From: Eutreptiella sp. 'Long Island Sound 2002'
Taxonomy: Eukaryota > Euglenozoa > Euglenophyceae > Eutreptiales > Eutreptiaceae
Direction of reading: 5' to 3'
Length of the DNA stretch: 64,000 nucleotides
Assembly (NCBI GenBank): GCA_964036045.1
Contig: OZ038380.1
Coordinates: 170,933,245-170,997,244 of the forward strand
Made by a program: the position numbers and the translations under genes. A model generated the notes under the pieces. The model worked only from the letters and a program-made list of their open reading frames with translations. It did no database searches and had not been told where the DNA came from. Shown here in pieces: positions 22,117 through 32,369 of this stretch. Within the stretch, counting starts at the first letter, position 1. Each line of letters begins with the position of its first letter.

Positions 22117-22275
22117 CACCGCAACTGGAGCACGTGGAAGATCATGCCGCGGTACCGCAAGGTGCGTGGCGAGGGCCACAAGGTGTGCAACAAGGATGAG
22201 ATCATGCTGGAGCTGAACCGCGGGGACGATTTCCTGCATGTCTCGGGTGCTCGGAACGATGACGACGTGCATGAG
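22117..22275 (+). CDS. IP3-receptor-like exon, unique side
   Basis: It encodes NWSTWKIMPRYRKVRGEGHK followed by DEIMLEL and DDFLHVSG. IP3 receptors have GSW(F/Y)IQP.YKLRSIGD.V..GD.V.L.....QPLH.S at this point, in the same order. It is bounded by ctgccacag and CATGAG|GTGTGC, phase 0 on both sides. Receptor continuation (further MIR, RIH and channel domains) was not identified with confidence downstream. IP3 receptors release calcium from internal stores; this fragment covers only part of the ligand-binding/suppressor region. Confidence 0.75.
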
Positions 22276-23430
22276 GTGTGCCCACCTCCACTGTGCCCGT
22301 TTGCATCGGCCCCCGGACCTGTTTGACGCCAGACAGTCTTTACGCCCCCTTCCCCCCCCCTCAGGACATGGGTGGTGGTTGGCCGACGGCGGTGGGTGGT
22401 CAATGGATGGTGGTTGGCGAGTACGTGCCCCTAGTTGGGGCATCAATCGAGGTTTGGCGTTGGCGAATAACCGGGGGTCTGCCCGCCGCCCCCCACCCCC
22501 CCATGCACAGACCTCTGCGCGGTCGGGTCCCTTGACTTCGCAATCTTGCAATCCCTCATTCCTGCAAATGCAGTACCCACACAACACATCCGGACCCCGC
22601 AGATGACATTGTGCTTGGATCGAACAATTGGAAGGAGGACCCCCCCCACCCCTCAGCGTCAGACTCAGACAGACTTGTGCCGGGTATGCCAGCCCTTGCC
22701 CCAAACTTTTTTTACCCCAACAAATAAATGATCCGCCTGATGTGCCATTTTGAGGTGTGGTGTGCTAGGAACCCCCGCCCCTTCTTTTTGGTGCCTTTTC
22801 AAGAGGAAGTTGGGGTACATCGCTTGTTCACAGATGGTGGGGGAAGGTGCTTTTGGTACGTGTGAGTGGGACATTTGTCCCTCTACTCACAAGCACTGCT
22901 TCAGCCCCTTGGCTCCCCTCCCACGCCGGCACCAGCAATGCTATCGGCACGATGGTGAGCCCAAAGATGTGTGTCGCGAGTGACCCACCCCTGCCCCTAA
23001 GACCTGCCCCCCCCCCCCCGCCTACATATTAATTCCTTGTAAGCAAAGTCTGTTGTTGTGGTCTAGGCAAAAGGACATATCAACGTTGGCATATCAATGC
23101 GGTGAAATCTCTCGGTGTGGGGGATGTGGACAACTCAAACGAAGGTGGGTCGCGGTGGCACCAATCCGGACAGGCCCCACATGCCCGCAATCAATCCCTC
23201 AATACATTTTGCATTTTGAGAAGACGCTAAAATGGCAATAGGTGGTCACAGCATCAGTCATAGAATCTGTGTTCCAAGGGACCGATATCTTGGGGAAGAC
23301 TTCTTGTGGTGGAGAGCCTATGTACCCACTGTGAACGGAACTTTTGAATGAGTACGCTCACTTTGCTGATTTTCAGCCCGTTTTGCCTGTTGTGCCCTGT
23401 CTTTGTGCCCCTTTTGCGGTGCTTACTTCA
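22276..23430. other. Intronic or intergenic DNA without recognised features
   Basis: It has poly-C and poly-G runs and short open frames only. It presumably starts as an intron of the receptor-like gene. Confidence 0.5.
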
Positions 23431-23435
23431 CCTAA

Positions 23436-23590
23436 AATTCATAAAAATTCGTACCGCGCAATTTGTAGCTTGAATAGGTCATAATGTAGCTTAAATTCGC
23501 AAATAAAATTCGAATTCGCGTTCGCATTCGCAACCTAAATTCGCCATTGATATGTGCCTTCACATTCGCACGAACTTCGCGCGAATATCC
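23436..23590. promoter_or_regulatory. TTCGC-rich leader of the two-gene unit
   Basis: It contains AAATTCGC, GTTCGCATTCGCAA and one perfect TTCGCGCGAA (23576-23585), 80 bp before the first ATG at 23666. The same words recur in the gene 1 intron and after each gene. It could be a promoter/operator or subterminal transposon repeat. Confidence 0.5.
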
Positions 23591-23665
23591 TTTGCTTTTC
23601 GCGTCAGCATGTTGTTCTTGTCGTATGTCTTTTGTTCAGACCTCACTTTCGCTTTTTCTGTGACC

Positions 23666-25579
23666 ATGTCCAGCCAGCAGCCGATCCCCATGTCCCAGAT
23701 CGGGTCCCTCTCCCTCCCCGACCCGGCCGACGGCACCCTGGGCCACTACTAGGGCCTCGCCCTTCGCGCCGGCACGTTGGAGGAGGCCACGTACACGGGG
23801 GGCCTGGCAGTGGAGGAGGTGGTGGGGTGGGCGAAAGGGTTGGCCATGCCCCCCCAGGTGATCCATGTGGACATGCGCACCCCCGAAAGGGCGGGATGGT
23901 TTGGGAAAAAAGGTTGGGCCACCCACCTTTTCCGGGAGTTGCAGGTGGCCCTCCCGGGGTTGCGGGCCGTCCGGCTCATTCCCGCCCGCGACACGGTGGA
24001 GAGCCTTTTGGGAATCATGGCCACGCACACCGTGGGCAAGCCCAAGCCTGGCCTTTGTGCCATCTACCCCACCACTGGCCTCGTTCACTGCCCCATGAGG
24101 ATGGACATGATTGCCATCAATAACTATTTTCCTGCCGGTGAGCCGCAGGCTAACCATTCTAACCTTCCTTTTCAATGGCAGGGAGTGCGGGCCCAGTGGT
24201 GGGACGATCTGGGCATCTTGCCCAGCCACCCGACCGTGCCCCCTCTCCACCACATCCCCGATATCACTGTGCCCACTCTCCATAGGATGAAGGGGCTCGG
24301 TTGGTATCGGGGAATCGCGGACCCCCCCCCCCCCCTCTTCATTACACCTGAGCCCCCCTTGCGCACGGCACCCCTGCAGGACCCCCCCTCGTATGCCACC
24401 GCTAACCCCTCCGTGAAGGCTGACCGCCCAGCCCCCCCGATGGCTCGCAACTTCGTGGACGGCCTCGGCTACACAGTCCACCGCGATATTCTTGTCGCGG
24501 AGGACTGCAAGACCACCTGGGGGAAGGTGGAAAAAATTTGGGGTGGGGGGAACCAAGTTCCTCAACACTTTGACCCGGTGTTCAATGTGAAACCGGTGGA
24601 GGAACAGAGGAAGGACCCCACCCTTCCTCAGCGGTACCAGTCCAAGCCCTCCAAAACCGGGGGGCTAGCTGGTGCCCTTATTAAAAAGTTTATTAACTCC
24701 ATGCAGGACCGTGTCCCCGTTCCGTTCGAGGACTTGTTTGAGATGCCGTGTTCGGTCATCGTGTCGGGTGCTGAGTCGGGGGACCAGCTCCCGCACACGG
24801 ATGTCTCCACCACCCCCGACATGCTCCCCCCCTTTGACCGCCACCCCTCCAGCTGCCACATCTCCACCTTCGTGGCCCTCTCCCCCTAGTACCGCCTCAA
24901 CATCCAGGCGGGAACGGCGCTGGGGGAGGCCACGGAGGAGAGGTGGGACGAGGTCCTCCTCGAACAAGGGGAGGTCCTCGTCATAGTCAGCACTGCCCGG
25001 CACCACGGGCTCCCCTCTCCCCCCGGGCAAAAGATGCAGGGGGCACTGTTTACGCAGTGGACCCCCGATCGGCGTCATTCGGGGGTTAAGCCGAATACGA
25101 CGCATCTGGACCCCCCCACCCCCCTGGAGCTCAAGGACTGCCTCGGCCTGCTAGAATGGGGGGTGGGGGAGGACGTGCCCACGTTCGGGCAACTGTTGCT
25201 GTTGGGTGTTGGATTGGAGGCTCGGGTGGGGCTGGCCAGCCGGGACGTGGTGGACGACGTCTTCAGCCCCCCCGAGGTGCAGCCAGGCCCCCCGGTGTGC
25301 ACACACCATCCCCTGTTCCTCTCCCGCTCCGCGCACGGCATCTCCCCCGTCACCGTGCGCGAGGGGGAAATCCTCCTGTGGAACGGGGCGTATGAGATGG
25401 AGGTGGTGAAGGCGGAGTCGACGGACGGGGACGCGGAGGTGACATGGGCACTTGGGGCTACGCTGCCCCCCACGCGCCCTGCCCCCGCCTGGCGGCTGCT
25501 CCACGATGTGCCAGCGTGGAAGCGGGCGAAGGAGTCCAAGAAGGGGACGTGGACTGTGACCTGCCCGTGTGAATGTGGA
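23666..25579 (+). CDS. AT-hook dioxygenase-like protein, exon 1 (contains two in-frame TAG)
   Basis: From ATG 23666 the frame runs to 25579, interrupted only by TAG at 23750 and 24887. The middle part carries a predicted double-stranded beta-helix of the 2-oxoglutarate/Fe(II) oxygenase type. The iron-binding His-x-Asp is HTD (24794-24802), after SGAESGDQLP. A strand follows (STFVALSP, TAG, YRLNIQAGT), then EVLLEQGEVLVIVSTARHHG with the distal His at 25001 or 25004, then GALFTQWTPD. The order and spacing fit the fold. The substrate is unknown. Exon 2 adds an AT-hook, suggesting action on or near DNA. The exon ends at GGA|GTATGC in phase 0. Either the TAGs are decay, or UAG is decoded here. Confidence 0.6.
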
Positions 25580-25734
25580 GTATGCATTGTTTTCTACCCC
25601 GTATTCGCGCGAAGTTCGCAACTGTGTGCTTCGCATTCGAATATGCTCATTCACGAATTTCTCGCGAAGTTCGCGCGCACTTCGCGCGAATTTCACATGA
25701 ATATTTACATTTTTGCATTTCATCTCCTTCTCAG
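25580..25734 (+). other. Intron of the dioxygenase-like gene, packed with TTCGCGCGAA
   Basis: GTATGC...CTTCTCAG borders join two frames exactly in phase 0 (CPCECG to EAWHCW). The 155-bp intron holds perfect TTCGCGCGAA at 25604 and 25681 and several variants. It is AT-richer than both flanking exons. Confidence 0.7.
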
Positions 25735-27212
25735 GAGGCATGGCACTGCTGGCTGCCCGACCCCCGAGCGGCCGTGGCCGCCCAGAAGCGATTCCGCCCG
25801 GCCGGGCACACCAATGCCCCTGCACTGCCGGGCACGGGCACGGGCACGGGCACGGGCGGCCACGTGTCCTTCGACATGCCCTCGAGTTCGGCCGGCGCCC
25901 CGCCCGCAGACATCCGGCCGGCCGTTCCCGCGGCCCCCCCTCCAGCCCCGGGCCCCGACCCCGTGGTCGTCGCAAACCCGGTGGCAGGAACCGGTGCCAC
26001 GGCCTACCCGTCGGACCTCCCCCCCATCACCACCCTCTCCATGCTGCGGACCCAGCCCCCGTTCGCATGGAAGCTGGACCTCCCGGGACGGAAGCGGGCA
26101 AGGGAGGAGTTCGTGGCGACGACGTGGGAGATCGAGGTGGAGACGCAGGATGGGGCGCGGGAGCCGCCCCTCAAAATTTCCTTCCCCTGCGCCATCACCC
26201 ACCCCAACCCCGGGGGAGGTTGGAAGGAGGGGGAGAGGGTTATTGCCCTCTACGCATACCGGCTGCGTGGAGGGCATTGGAGGATGGATTGTTGCGTGCA
26301 GGGTAGGGCGGGGGTGCCGGTGGGGCAGCTGAGGCGGTTGGCGGCGTTGGCGGTGACGGGGGTGAGGGGATGGGGGGACCGGGTGGAGGAGCACATGAGC
26401 TACGCCTGGCTCCAAATGCTCACCCGGGCAAAGGAGGAGCAGCGCCGGCATTTGGGGGAGGTGGGGGGAGTGGTGGACGTGGATGCGGAGGAGGGGGAGG
26501 GGGAGGGGGACGATGCCTCCTCCATGCGGAGCTCCAGGAGCGGCGGGTCCAAGGGCAAGGTGGGCCGGCCCCGCAAGGCCCCCAAACTGCCCGCCAAGTC
26601 GGGGGGCCAGCCCTCGGCTGCAAAGCCCCCGCCGGCAGCGCACGTGGGCGCGTGGGTGGCGGCGCAGGCGGGGGCCATGCCCGAGTGGCAAAAGCGGGCG
26701 GTGGCGGCGGAGGGGGAGGTTCTCCTCCTGCGGGGCAAGCTCCAGGAGGCGGAGCAGCGGGCGCAGGAGGCGGAGTGGCGGGCAACGGCAGCGGAGCGGG
26801 AGCGGGACGTGCTGCGGGCGTAGGCCCGCAAACCCAAGCCCAAGCCGGGGCAGCAGCAGGAGGTGGGGGGAGCGGAGGGGGGGGGGGGCAGCGGCGGGGG
26901 GGGGGGTCGAGCGACGGGGTGAAGTACCTCATGGCGGGGAGCCAAGCCTGGAAGTCTCAGGTAGAGAAGGTGAAGGGGGAGCTCTCAGCAGTGGCCGCCA
27001 CCGCGCGCGTGCTGCTTAGCCAGAAGGAGGGGGGGTTGTCCTTCGAGTCGGTGGTGCCAGGGTATAAAGCTGCCTTGGACAGCCATGACACTGTTGAGAA
27101 GCGTCATCCGGGGGACGCCCTGGTGGAGGCCGCCACTAACCCTGCCTTCAAGCCCCCCACGCCCGCCGAGGCCCAGGGCTCTTGGAGCTCCATTGGCACT
27201 GCAAGCCAGTAG
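25735..27212 (+). CDS. AT-hook dioxygenase-like protein, exon 2 (TAG and poly-G frame slip)
   Basis: The exon continues from the intron acceptor. It encodes a proline/alanine-rich linker and a globular part with TTWEIEVETQD. A basic AT-hook core follows, GRPRK (26563-26577) within KGKVGRPRKAPKLPAK, the minor-groove-binding motif. Then comes a coiled-coil-like stretch rich in E, A and R (LLLRGKLQEAEQRAQEAEWR). TAG at 26821-26823 interrupts it. Just after, two G runs (26877-26888 and 26896-26906) shift the frame, and the last part (VKYLMAGSQAWKSQVEKVKG to the TGA at 27210) reads in the next frame. The slip may be a sequencing error in poly-G or a real lesion. Confidence 0.55.
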
Positions 27213-27280
27213 TGTCACCCTGCGAACGGCCCTTTTTAACCCTTGTAAATTACACCGGGGCCACACTGTCCTGAACATGC

Positions 27281-27386
27281 TGCGAACTTCGCGCGAACTT
27301 CGCGCGATTCCTTGCAAATGCGCGACCGACCCAGCCGACCACTGTCCTAGGATTTTTTGCGAACTTCGCGCGAACTTCGCGCAAAT
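27281..27386. promoter_or_regulatory. TTCGCGCGAA cluster between the two genes
   Basis: Perfect copies lie at 27288-27297 and 27365-27374, each followed after one base by an imperfect copy, an 11-bp period. It lies 3' of gene 1 and about 170 bp before the ATG of gene 2 (27555). Confidence 0.55.
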
Positions 27387-27554
27387 TTATACAGTATTTT
27401 TGTTTAATAGTGGTTCCCAACACATGGGGTGTACAATTGTGTTGTACAAATTTTTTGTTGTGCGGTGAATGCCAATGGGGCTGACTTTGTCTGACTTTCT
27501 TGACTATCATAATCAACATGCATTGCCTTTTGCCTATTGTCAGTGTTTTTTGTC

Positions 27555-29354
27555 ATGGGACGTGGGAGTGGCGACAAGGGGAAGAAGGCCTTTGCCCATG
27601 TCAAGTCCAGGCAGCACCGGGCCCGCCGCTTGAGGACATTACAAGAAGTTGTATCGGGGGAACTAGGAGCCGAGTACCTGGTGAGGCACCTTCCGGACAC
27701 GGGGCAGATTATCCTCACGCCAGTAGATGGGGGGGGGTGTGGTGCTCTACCCACTGCACCATCCATGTGGGAGAAGACCGTCGCAGCGGTGTGGCGCATC
27801 CGATCGCTGCACCTGTCCAGGACGGAGGCGCAGTACCTCACTCCCCATTTAGTGGAGGGAGTACCATGGGAGGACGTGTGGGTCACCATGCAGCAGCTTG
27901 CTCACCCCGCATCAGAGGGCTTTGTAGCCAAGACGGGGGATGACACGGAGCTATACGGAGCCTTTTCCCCGTTACCGGCGCGGTTGCAACACTTGTACCG
28001 TTGCCGACCGGTTGAACCCGCCCACGTCCAACAACCGGGCAATCCAAGGCTGCATTGGATGCCACTAGCAGTGGACGGCACGTCGCGGCACGAGGCGTCC
28101 TTCGTGCATTGCACCCTCGGGGGTACCCGTAGCCCCGATCAACTAGCAAGTTGGTGGCTATTGGGGGGTAGTGAGGAGTGGGCGACCTTGTACGCGGCTG
28201 CTCAAGAGGTTGACTTCGACCAACAGTTGTGGGATGCTAGTAAGGTTGTCTTCCAAGACACTTCCGGTGCCGACCGGGAAACACTTTTCTTCCTCTGTGC
28301 CGATGGCAAGGCACAAATTTTAATGGCCAATTGTAAAAATTTTAAAGCCGAGGCTCCACGAGCCATGGTTTGTTGGGTTTGCGGCCGCAATAGGCCAGAC
28401 TGCCTTGCCAATTTTGGCTTGGAAGCCACCATTGACGGGTGGTGGGAGGTTGTGCTCCCCATGGGAGCCATATATAGACACATCCCAGCCAAACGTCGCA
28501 TTCCCGACTACGGGTTGCACGGGGTGCTGCGGGTAACTATTTGTGGTATTTCCGGCATGAGGGATGCGGTGGCGGCTGCCACTGGCAAGTCCGCGGCGGT
28601 CGTCGTCCGCAATTTTTTCCAACCGATCCTAGATGTTGCCCGCATGGCAGCCAAGACGGTAACAAAGGGTAGGATGGCAAAGGGCAATGACACCGCCAAC
28701 GCAAAGGGAAACGTTAGGCTAGAGTGTGCCGCGGCTGTGCAACTCATGCGCACCCGGAGGTGGGAGGCACTCATTGCCGTGTGCCTTGAAGAGGGGGGAA
28801 TGAACAACAAGCGGGTGGGGGGAAAACCATGGGGGGATGTTTGTAGGCAGTGGTGGGACAATTTTGCCAAGATGTGTATATATGCATGGCGGACATCTTG
28901 GCTGTTTGGGGCAGACCTAGGAAGGTTACATGAATGTAGCATAGCAATGGGCAAAGCCCACTTACTCTTGGAATGGCCTAAGCTGTTGTGGTCACATTTG
29001 TGGATTGACCACATGTATTTTTTTGCCAGCCAATGGAGAAATCTCTCCCAATTTTCATGCTTCACCATGGAAGGCAGTCACCGTAGGCTCAAGTGCATGT
29101 TGCGCAACAGCGGGGGCCTAAGCCTTCTGCGTGGGCGCCTAGGTGTGCAGGTTGTCGTTGACAACCACACCATAGACGATAGCCTCCGTGCGGAGGGGTG
29201 GGACGTCACAAAGAGGTCCATGCGTGGGCAAGGCCCAGTGACCGTACAACAATTGGCTAGGCGGGCCCGCAAGAGGGCCCTTAGTGACCTCAACTATGTA
29301 CATACCCTTAGTCAACGTTTCAGACGCCGCAAACAGCGCATACAACGAGCATAG
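27555..29354 (+). CDS. Transposase-like protein of about 600 residues, family not assigned
   Basis: One uninterrupted frame runs from ATG 27555 to TAG 29352. The basic start MGRGSGDKGKKAF leads to a core with AVDGTSRHEASFVHCTLGG, a cysteine pair (CWVCGRNRPDC) that may bind zinc, and SFHRR-like basic patches. Near the end WIDHMYFFASQWRN precedes FTMEGSHRRLKCML, and the C-terminus is strongly basic (RFRRRKQRIQRA). Acidic residues in DG, D and ME contexts could form an RNase H-fold triad, but I cannot place it in a named family with confidence. It is intact, unlike most coding DNA here, and sits beside the AT-hook dioxygenase-like gene on the same strand. The stop is TAG; reading through would add about 16 residues to a TAA. 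Confidence 0.7.
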   Translation: MGRGSGDKGKKAFAHVKSRQHRARRLRTLQEVVSGELGAEYLVRHLPDTGQIILTPVDGGGCGALPTAPSMWEKTVAAVWRIRSLHLSRTEAQYLTPHLVEGVPWEDVWVTMQQLAHPASEGFVAKTGDDTELYGAFSPLPARLQHLYRCRPVEPAHVQQPGNPRLHWMPLAVDGTSRHEASFVHCTLGGTRSPDQLASWWLLGGSEEWATLYAAAQEVDFDQQLWDASKVVFQDTSGADRETLFFLCADGKAQILMANCKNFKAEAPRAMVCWVCGRNRPDCLANFGLEATIDGWWEVVLPMGAIYRHIPAKRRIPDYGLHGVLRVTICGISGMRDAVAAATGKSAAVVVRNFFQPILDVARMAAKTVTKGRMAKGNDTANAKGNVRLECAAAVQLMRTRRWEALIAVCLEEGGMNNKRVGGKPWGDVCRQWWDNFAKMCIYAWRTSWLFGADLGRLHECSIAMGKAHLLLEWPKLLWSHLWIDHMYFFASQWRNLSQFSCFTMEGSHRRLKCMLRNSGGLSLLRGRLGVQVVVDNHTIDDSLRAEGWDVTKRSMRGQGPVTVQQLARRARKRALSDLNYVHTLSQRFRRRKQRIQRA

Positions 29355-29428
29355 TACGTTTGGACAGTTCATGGCCGGCGAAGTGGACGTGCGTGTTAAG
29401 ATGTGCATGCATACCTGTACGCGAATCT

Positions 29429-29487
29429 GGGACAAATTCGCGCGAACTTCGCGCGAAGTTCGCGCGCAGTTCGCGCGAATTTGTCCC
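29429..29487. promoter_or_regulatory. Perfect 20-bp inverted repeat built of TTCGCGCGAA units
   Basis: GGGACAAATTCGCGCGAACT (29429-29448) and its exact reverse complement (29468-29487) flank further TTCGCGCGAA-type units. It starts 75 bp after the stop of gene 2. It could form a long cruciform or hairpin and may mark the end of the unit. Confidence 0.8.
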
Positions 29488-29706
29488 AAATTCGCATTCG
29501 CAAGTGTCGCAGCGGACACAGGCGAACGGCACAATACGAATAGGGCATTAAACGGCTACCATGGCCACGCAGTGTATGGAAAAGGGGTGGTTTTTTCTCG
29601 CAGGGACCTGTATTTTATTTTTTTAGAATTTTTGAAACCATATCCTCCATTCCAACCCATTGAAAAAGGCCTTTTTCGGACAAAATAGTTGTTTTGGGTA
29701 CCCATA

Positions 29707-30367
29707 TTCGCTCTCTCATTCAAAAGTTCCCTTAACGGCAATTCGCAAAGGGTACATATTACGCCCCCCATTGTTGCACATGACAATGGCAGCAGCACGG
29801 CACTAGTGGTACTAACACCTGCCCACCCCAAAACGCAGCGCAAGGTTTGGACAAGGGTAGGCACTTTTGTGCCCACCACCAGTCGCACAACATAGTCTGG
29901 GCGTCTCAAGAAGCCCTCTCCTCCGAAGGATTGGGTATCTTTCCGAAGGAGATTCAACCCCGCAGGAGAGGTACACAAAGAATGACCCCACGCCGCGGCA
30001 CCGTTTTGAAGGCACAGGTCTCCAAGTTTGGATGGATGACGACCACATTTGTGCCTACCAAGAGGTAGTTTGGTGTGAGCCAAGGGCCTAGTCAAAGGCC
30101 TTGGGCTGGTGTGCCAACCTCAAGGAGCTGGTGGACAAGTGTGGTCCCACCATGTCACCAAAGCCCCATTGGTGGCAGCGTTCATTTTATCTGATGAACA
30201 ACAGTTGTTCGTCCGGGGTCCATAGGCTTGTTTTGGGGGCAGTTGTTGAGCCCTCCATGCATATGTATTTGTGGGATGCCAAGGGAAATGACAAAGGCAT
30301 CCCACCATTCGTCAAGCCTTTGGGTCTTCAACGAATTAATGGTTGGACTTGCGTCTATCAATCCTAA
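29707..30367 (+). pseudogene. Decayed reading frame, unknown protein
   Basis: Two overlapping-frame segments look coding. The first (29707-29958) includes HDNGSSTALVVLTPAHPKTQ and is interrupted by TAG at 29893. The second (29867-30367) includes GLQVWMDDDHICAYQEVVWC, TAG at 30089, then LGWCANLKELVDKCGP, and ends at TAA. A frame change lies near 29960. No family was recognised. It may be a third gene of the neighbouring unit or an unrelated fossil. Confidence 0.35.
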
Positions 30368-30489
30368 ATTTGTTGCTGCCAATGTTGCAAACAAAACCCG
30401 GTATGGATTTGGGCAAGTTCACCGATGAACGCATGCCACCGGCCTTTGTGACGCACGTTCAAGACATTATGAACGGTGCTCCCTAGGTG

Positions 30490-31025
30490 CCATGCCCGTT
30501 TTTTGGGGTTTCTATTGCTTCTCACCTCTCCCTATTGTTACAACATCTAACCTATCATACACTATGTTTTTAGGTGCAGTGTATCAAATATTCATTGGTT
30601 CCCGCTCAACCCCTTCCTCACCTATTCCCTCTGCTCCTTGCTCTTTGTTGTCCGCTGATATTTTGTGTGTTTGCCCCTTCCTTCTGCATGGAACCTCATA
30701 CACCCTAACCAACGAACTAATCTCTGCTAATCTTTGTGCCCTCTCCTTCCGCATCCAACCTCATAGACCCGAACCAACCCACTAATTTGTTGTACACCTG
30801 CTACTTGCGGTGTATCCAATGCCCACCCATTTGTCTCCCCTTCTATCTATCCCTGTTATCATCCATCTACGCCTTGCCCATGCTTGGAGTACCCAAAATG
30901 TCCGTGGGAGTGAGTTTGCCTCACTTCACCTCTCCAAGTAGCAATGGCGGTCAGATTCGATTTTTTTTCCCTTGGCATTCGCGCTGACACTCAAAAAAAA
31001 GTTCAAACAAAAAATATTTTTTTCT
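30490..31025. other. AT-rich non-coding DNA up to the gap
   Basis: It is pyrimidine-rich on the plus strand with no recognisable gene. It ends in poly-A and poly-T at the gap edge. Confidence 0.6.
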
Positions 31026-31225
31026 NNNNNNNNNNNNNNNNNNNNNNNNNNNNNNNNNNNNNNNNNNNNNNNNNNNNNNNNNNNNNNNNNNNNNNNNNNN
31101 NNNNNNNNNNNNNNNNNNNNNNNNNNNNNNNNNNNNNNNNNNNNNNNNNNNNNNNNNNNNNNNNNNNNNNNNNNNNNNNNNNNNNNNNNNNNNNNNNNNN
31201 NNNNNNNNNNNNNNNNNNNNNNNNN
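31026..31225. other. Assembly gap (200 N)
   Basis: Exactly 200 unknown bases separate two scaffolded pieces. The true distance is unknown, and the receptor-like gene may not be continuous across it. Confidence 1.
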
Positions 31226-31946
31226 AGCAGCGACTAGCAAGTCCCTTAGATAAGCCCTCCTCGGCGGCTAGCCCCCCCCCCCTAGGGGCCTTCGGCCCAC
31301 TTCTACTGGGGGGGGAGTCGCGTCTAAAAGCGAGGGGACGGCCCCCCCGTGATGACGTCACTCAGCAACAGCAGGTCGTAAAGGAGGCATGGCACTGGGT
31401 ATTGCTTCCCGGGGTGGGGGGGGGGGGGGGGCTGGAGAGGCGGAATTTGGAATGGCAAATTTTGGTACACCAAGACTGTGCCAAAGTGTGCCGCGGTGTT
31501 TGAAGATCCGTGGCCATTTTTCCAGGCGTCGCTTTTAGCGCTCTTGGTTTGCACTCTCCCATTGTGCCCGCTCTGCAGGTGTCAAACAAAATAAGGCTAC
31601 AAGGCGAACAGGAGGGACCCTTGGGCTGGCAGTTTGGAGCCGGTTGGAGCCAACAGCAACCATCCCGAAGCCTCCATGACTTAGCAGCAAACAACCAGAG
31701 AGGTCCACAGGAAGTAACAACCACCGTTGACAGTCTCTATGCTTGTTGTGCCACAATCTGGGATTTTGGTACCCCATTCTTCAGTGGTATTCAAGAATTG
31801 AAACCAACTTTTGCCATTCCAATTTTGGACGCACCAAATCCCCCCCTGGTAAACTATACGGTACATGTCAGCCCTTATGCCTCCTCCCAGACCCTGCTCG
31901 ATGTCTGCACGGCTGACCCAATGTCACCTTCGTTTCGCTTCCTCAG

Positions 31947-31999
31947 GCAGCGAGCGCTGATGGAGGATGAACTGGGGGAAGACAGCATCGGACGCGGAG
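31947..31999 (+). CDS. Small exon-like segment
   Basis: It lies between tcgcttcctcag and GGAG|GTGTGC and encodes QRALMEDELGEDSIGRG. It leaves one base, which fits the exon at 33394 (two bases first, giving Asp). It could belong to the receptor-like gene, but it lies across the gap and no domain is visible. Confidence 0.35.
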
Positions 32000-32369
32000 G
32001 TGTGCATGGCTGCCTGTTGCTGTGGCCTGCACGGCTCGACCAGGAGACGGGTGGGGGAAGGGAGGTCGTAGGGTGCAGTGGTGCGGAGGGCGCGGCTGCT
32101 GCATTGCATATGCGGCCCTCCTTCCCAAGAAACGATCTCGGCCGACACGCCTGCCCCCTCCCGTTTTGAAGGTGTGGTCAACGAGTTGGTGGGCAGCTGA
32201 CCCCTCGCACAACGTTGTGCCCCCCGCAACACTCTGCCCTTCAGCGACTTCCACTTGGCCCCTGCTTGACAGTTTTCTGATGTGGCTGGGACTTGGGATG
32301 GGCTGCAAGATGGTCCCCAAGCACCACCACCGATGGGTAACACAATTGGCAATTGTTGACCCGGAACCC

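Noticed and set aside
23750-24889. TAG at 23750 and 24887 as ends of introns (AG acceptors)
   Set aside because: The sequence on both sides of each TAG reads as coding in the same frame, including fold motifs next to 24887, so skipping either side would remove conserved strands. The alternative cannot be fully excluded without transcripts.
26370-26823. Very long Gly/Arg- and Pro-rich frames overlapping the AT-hook exon
   Set aside because: These are GC-rich antisense and alternate-frame shadows. The frame with the AT-hook and natural composition was kept.
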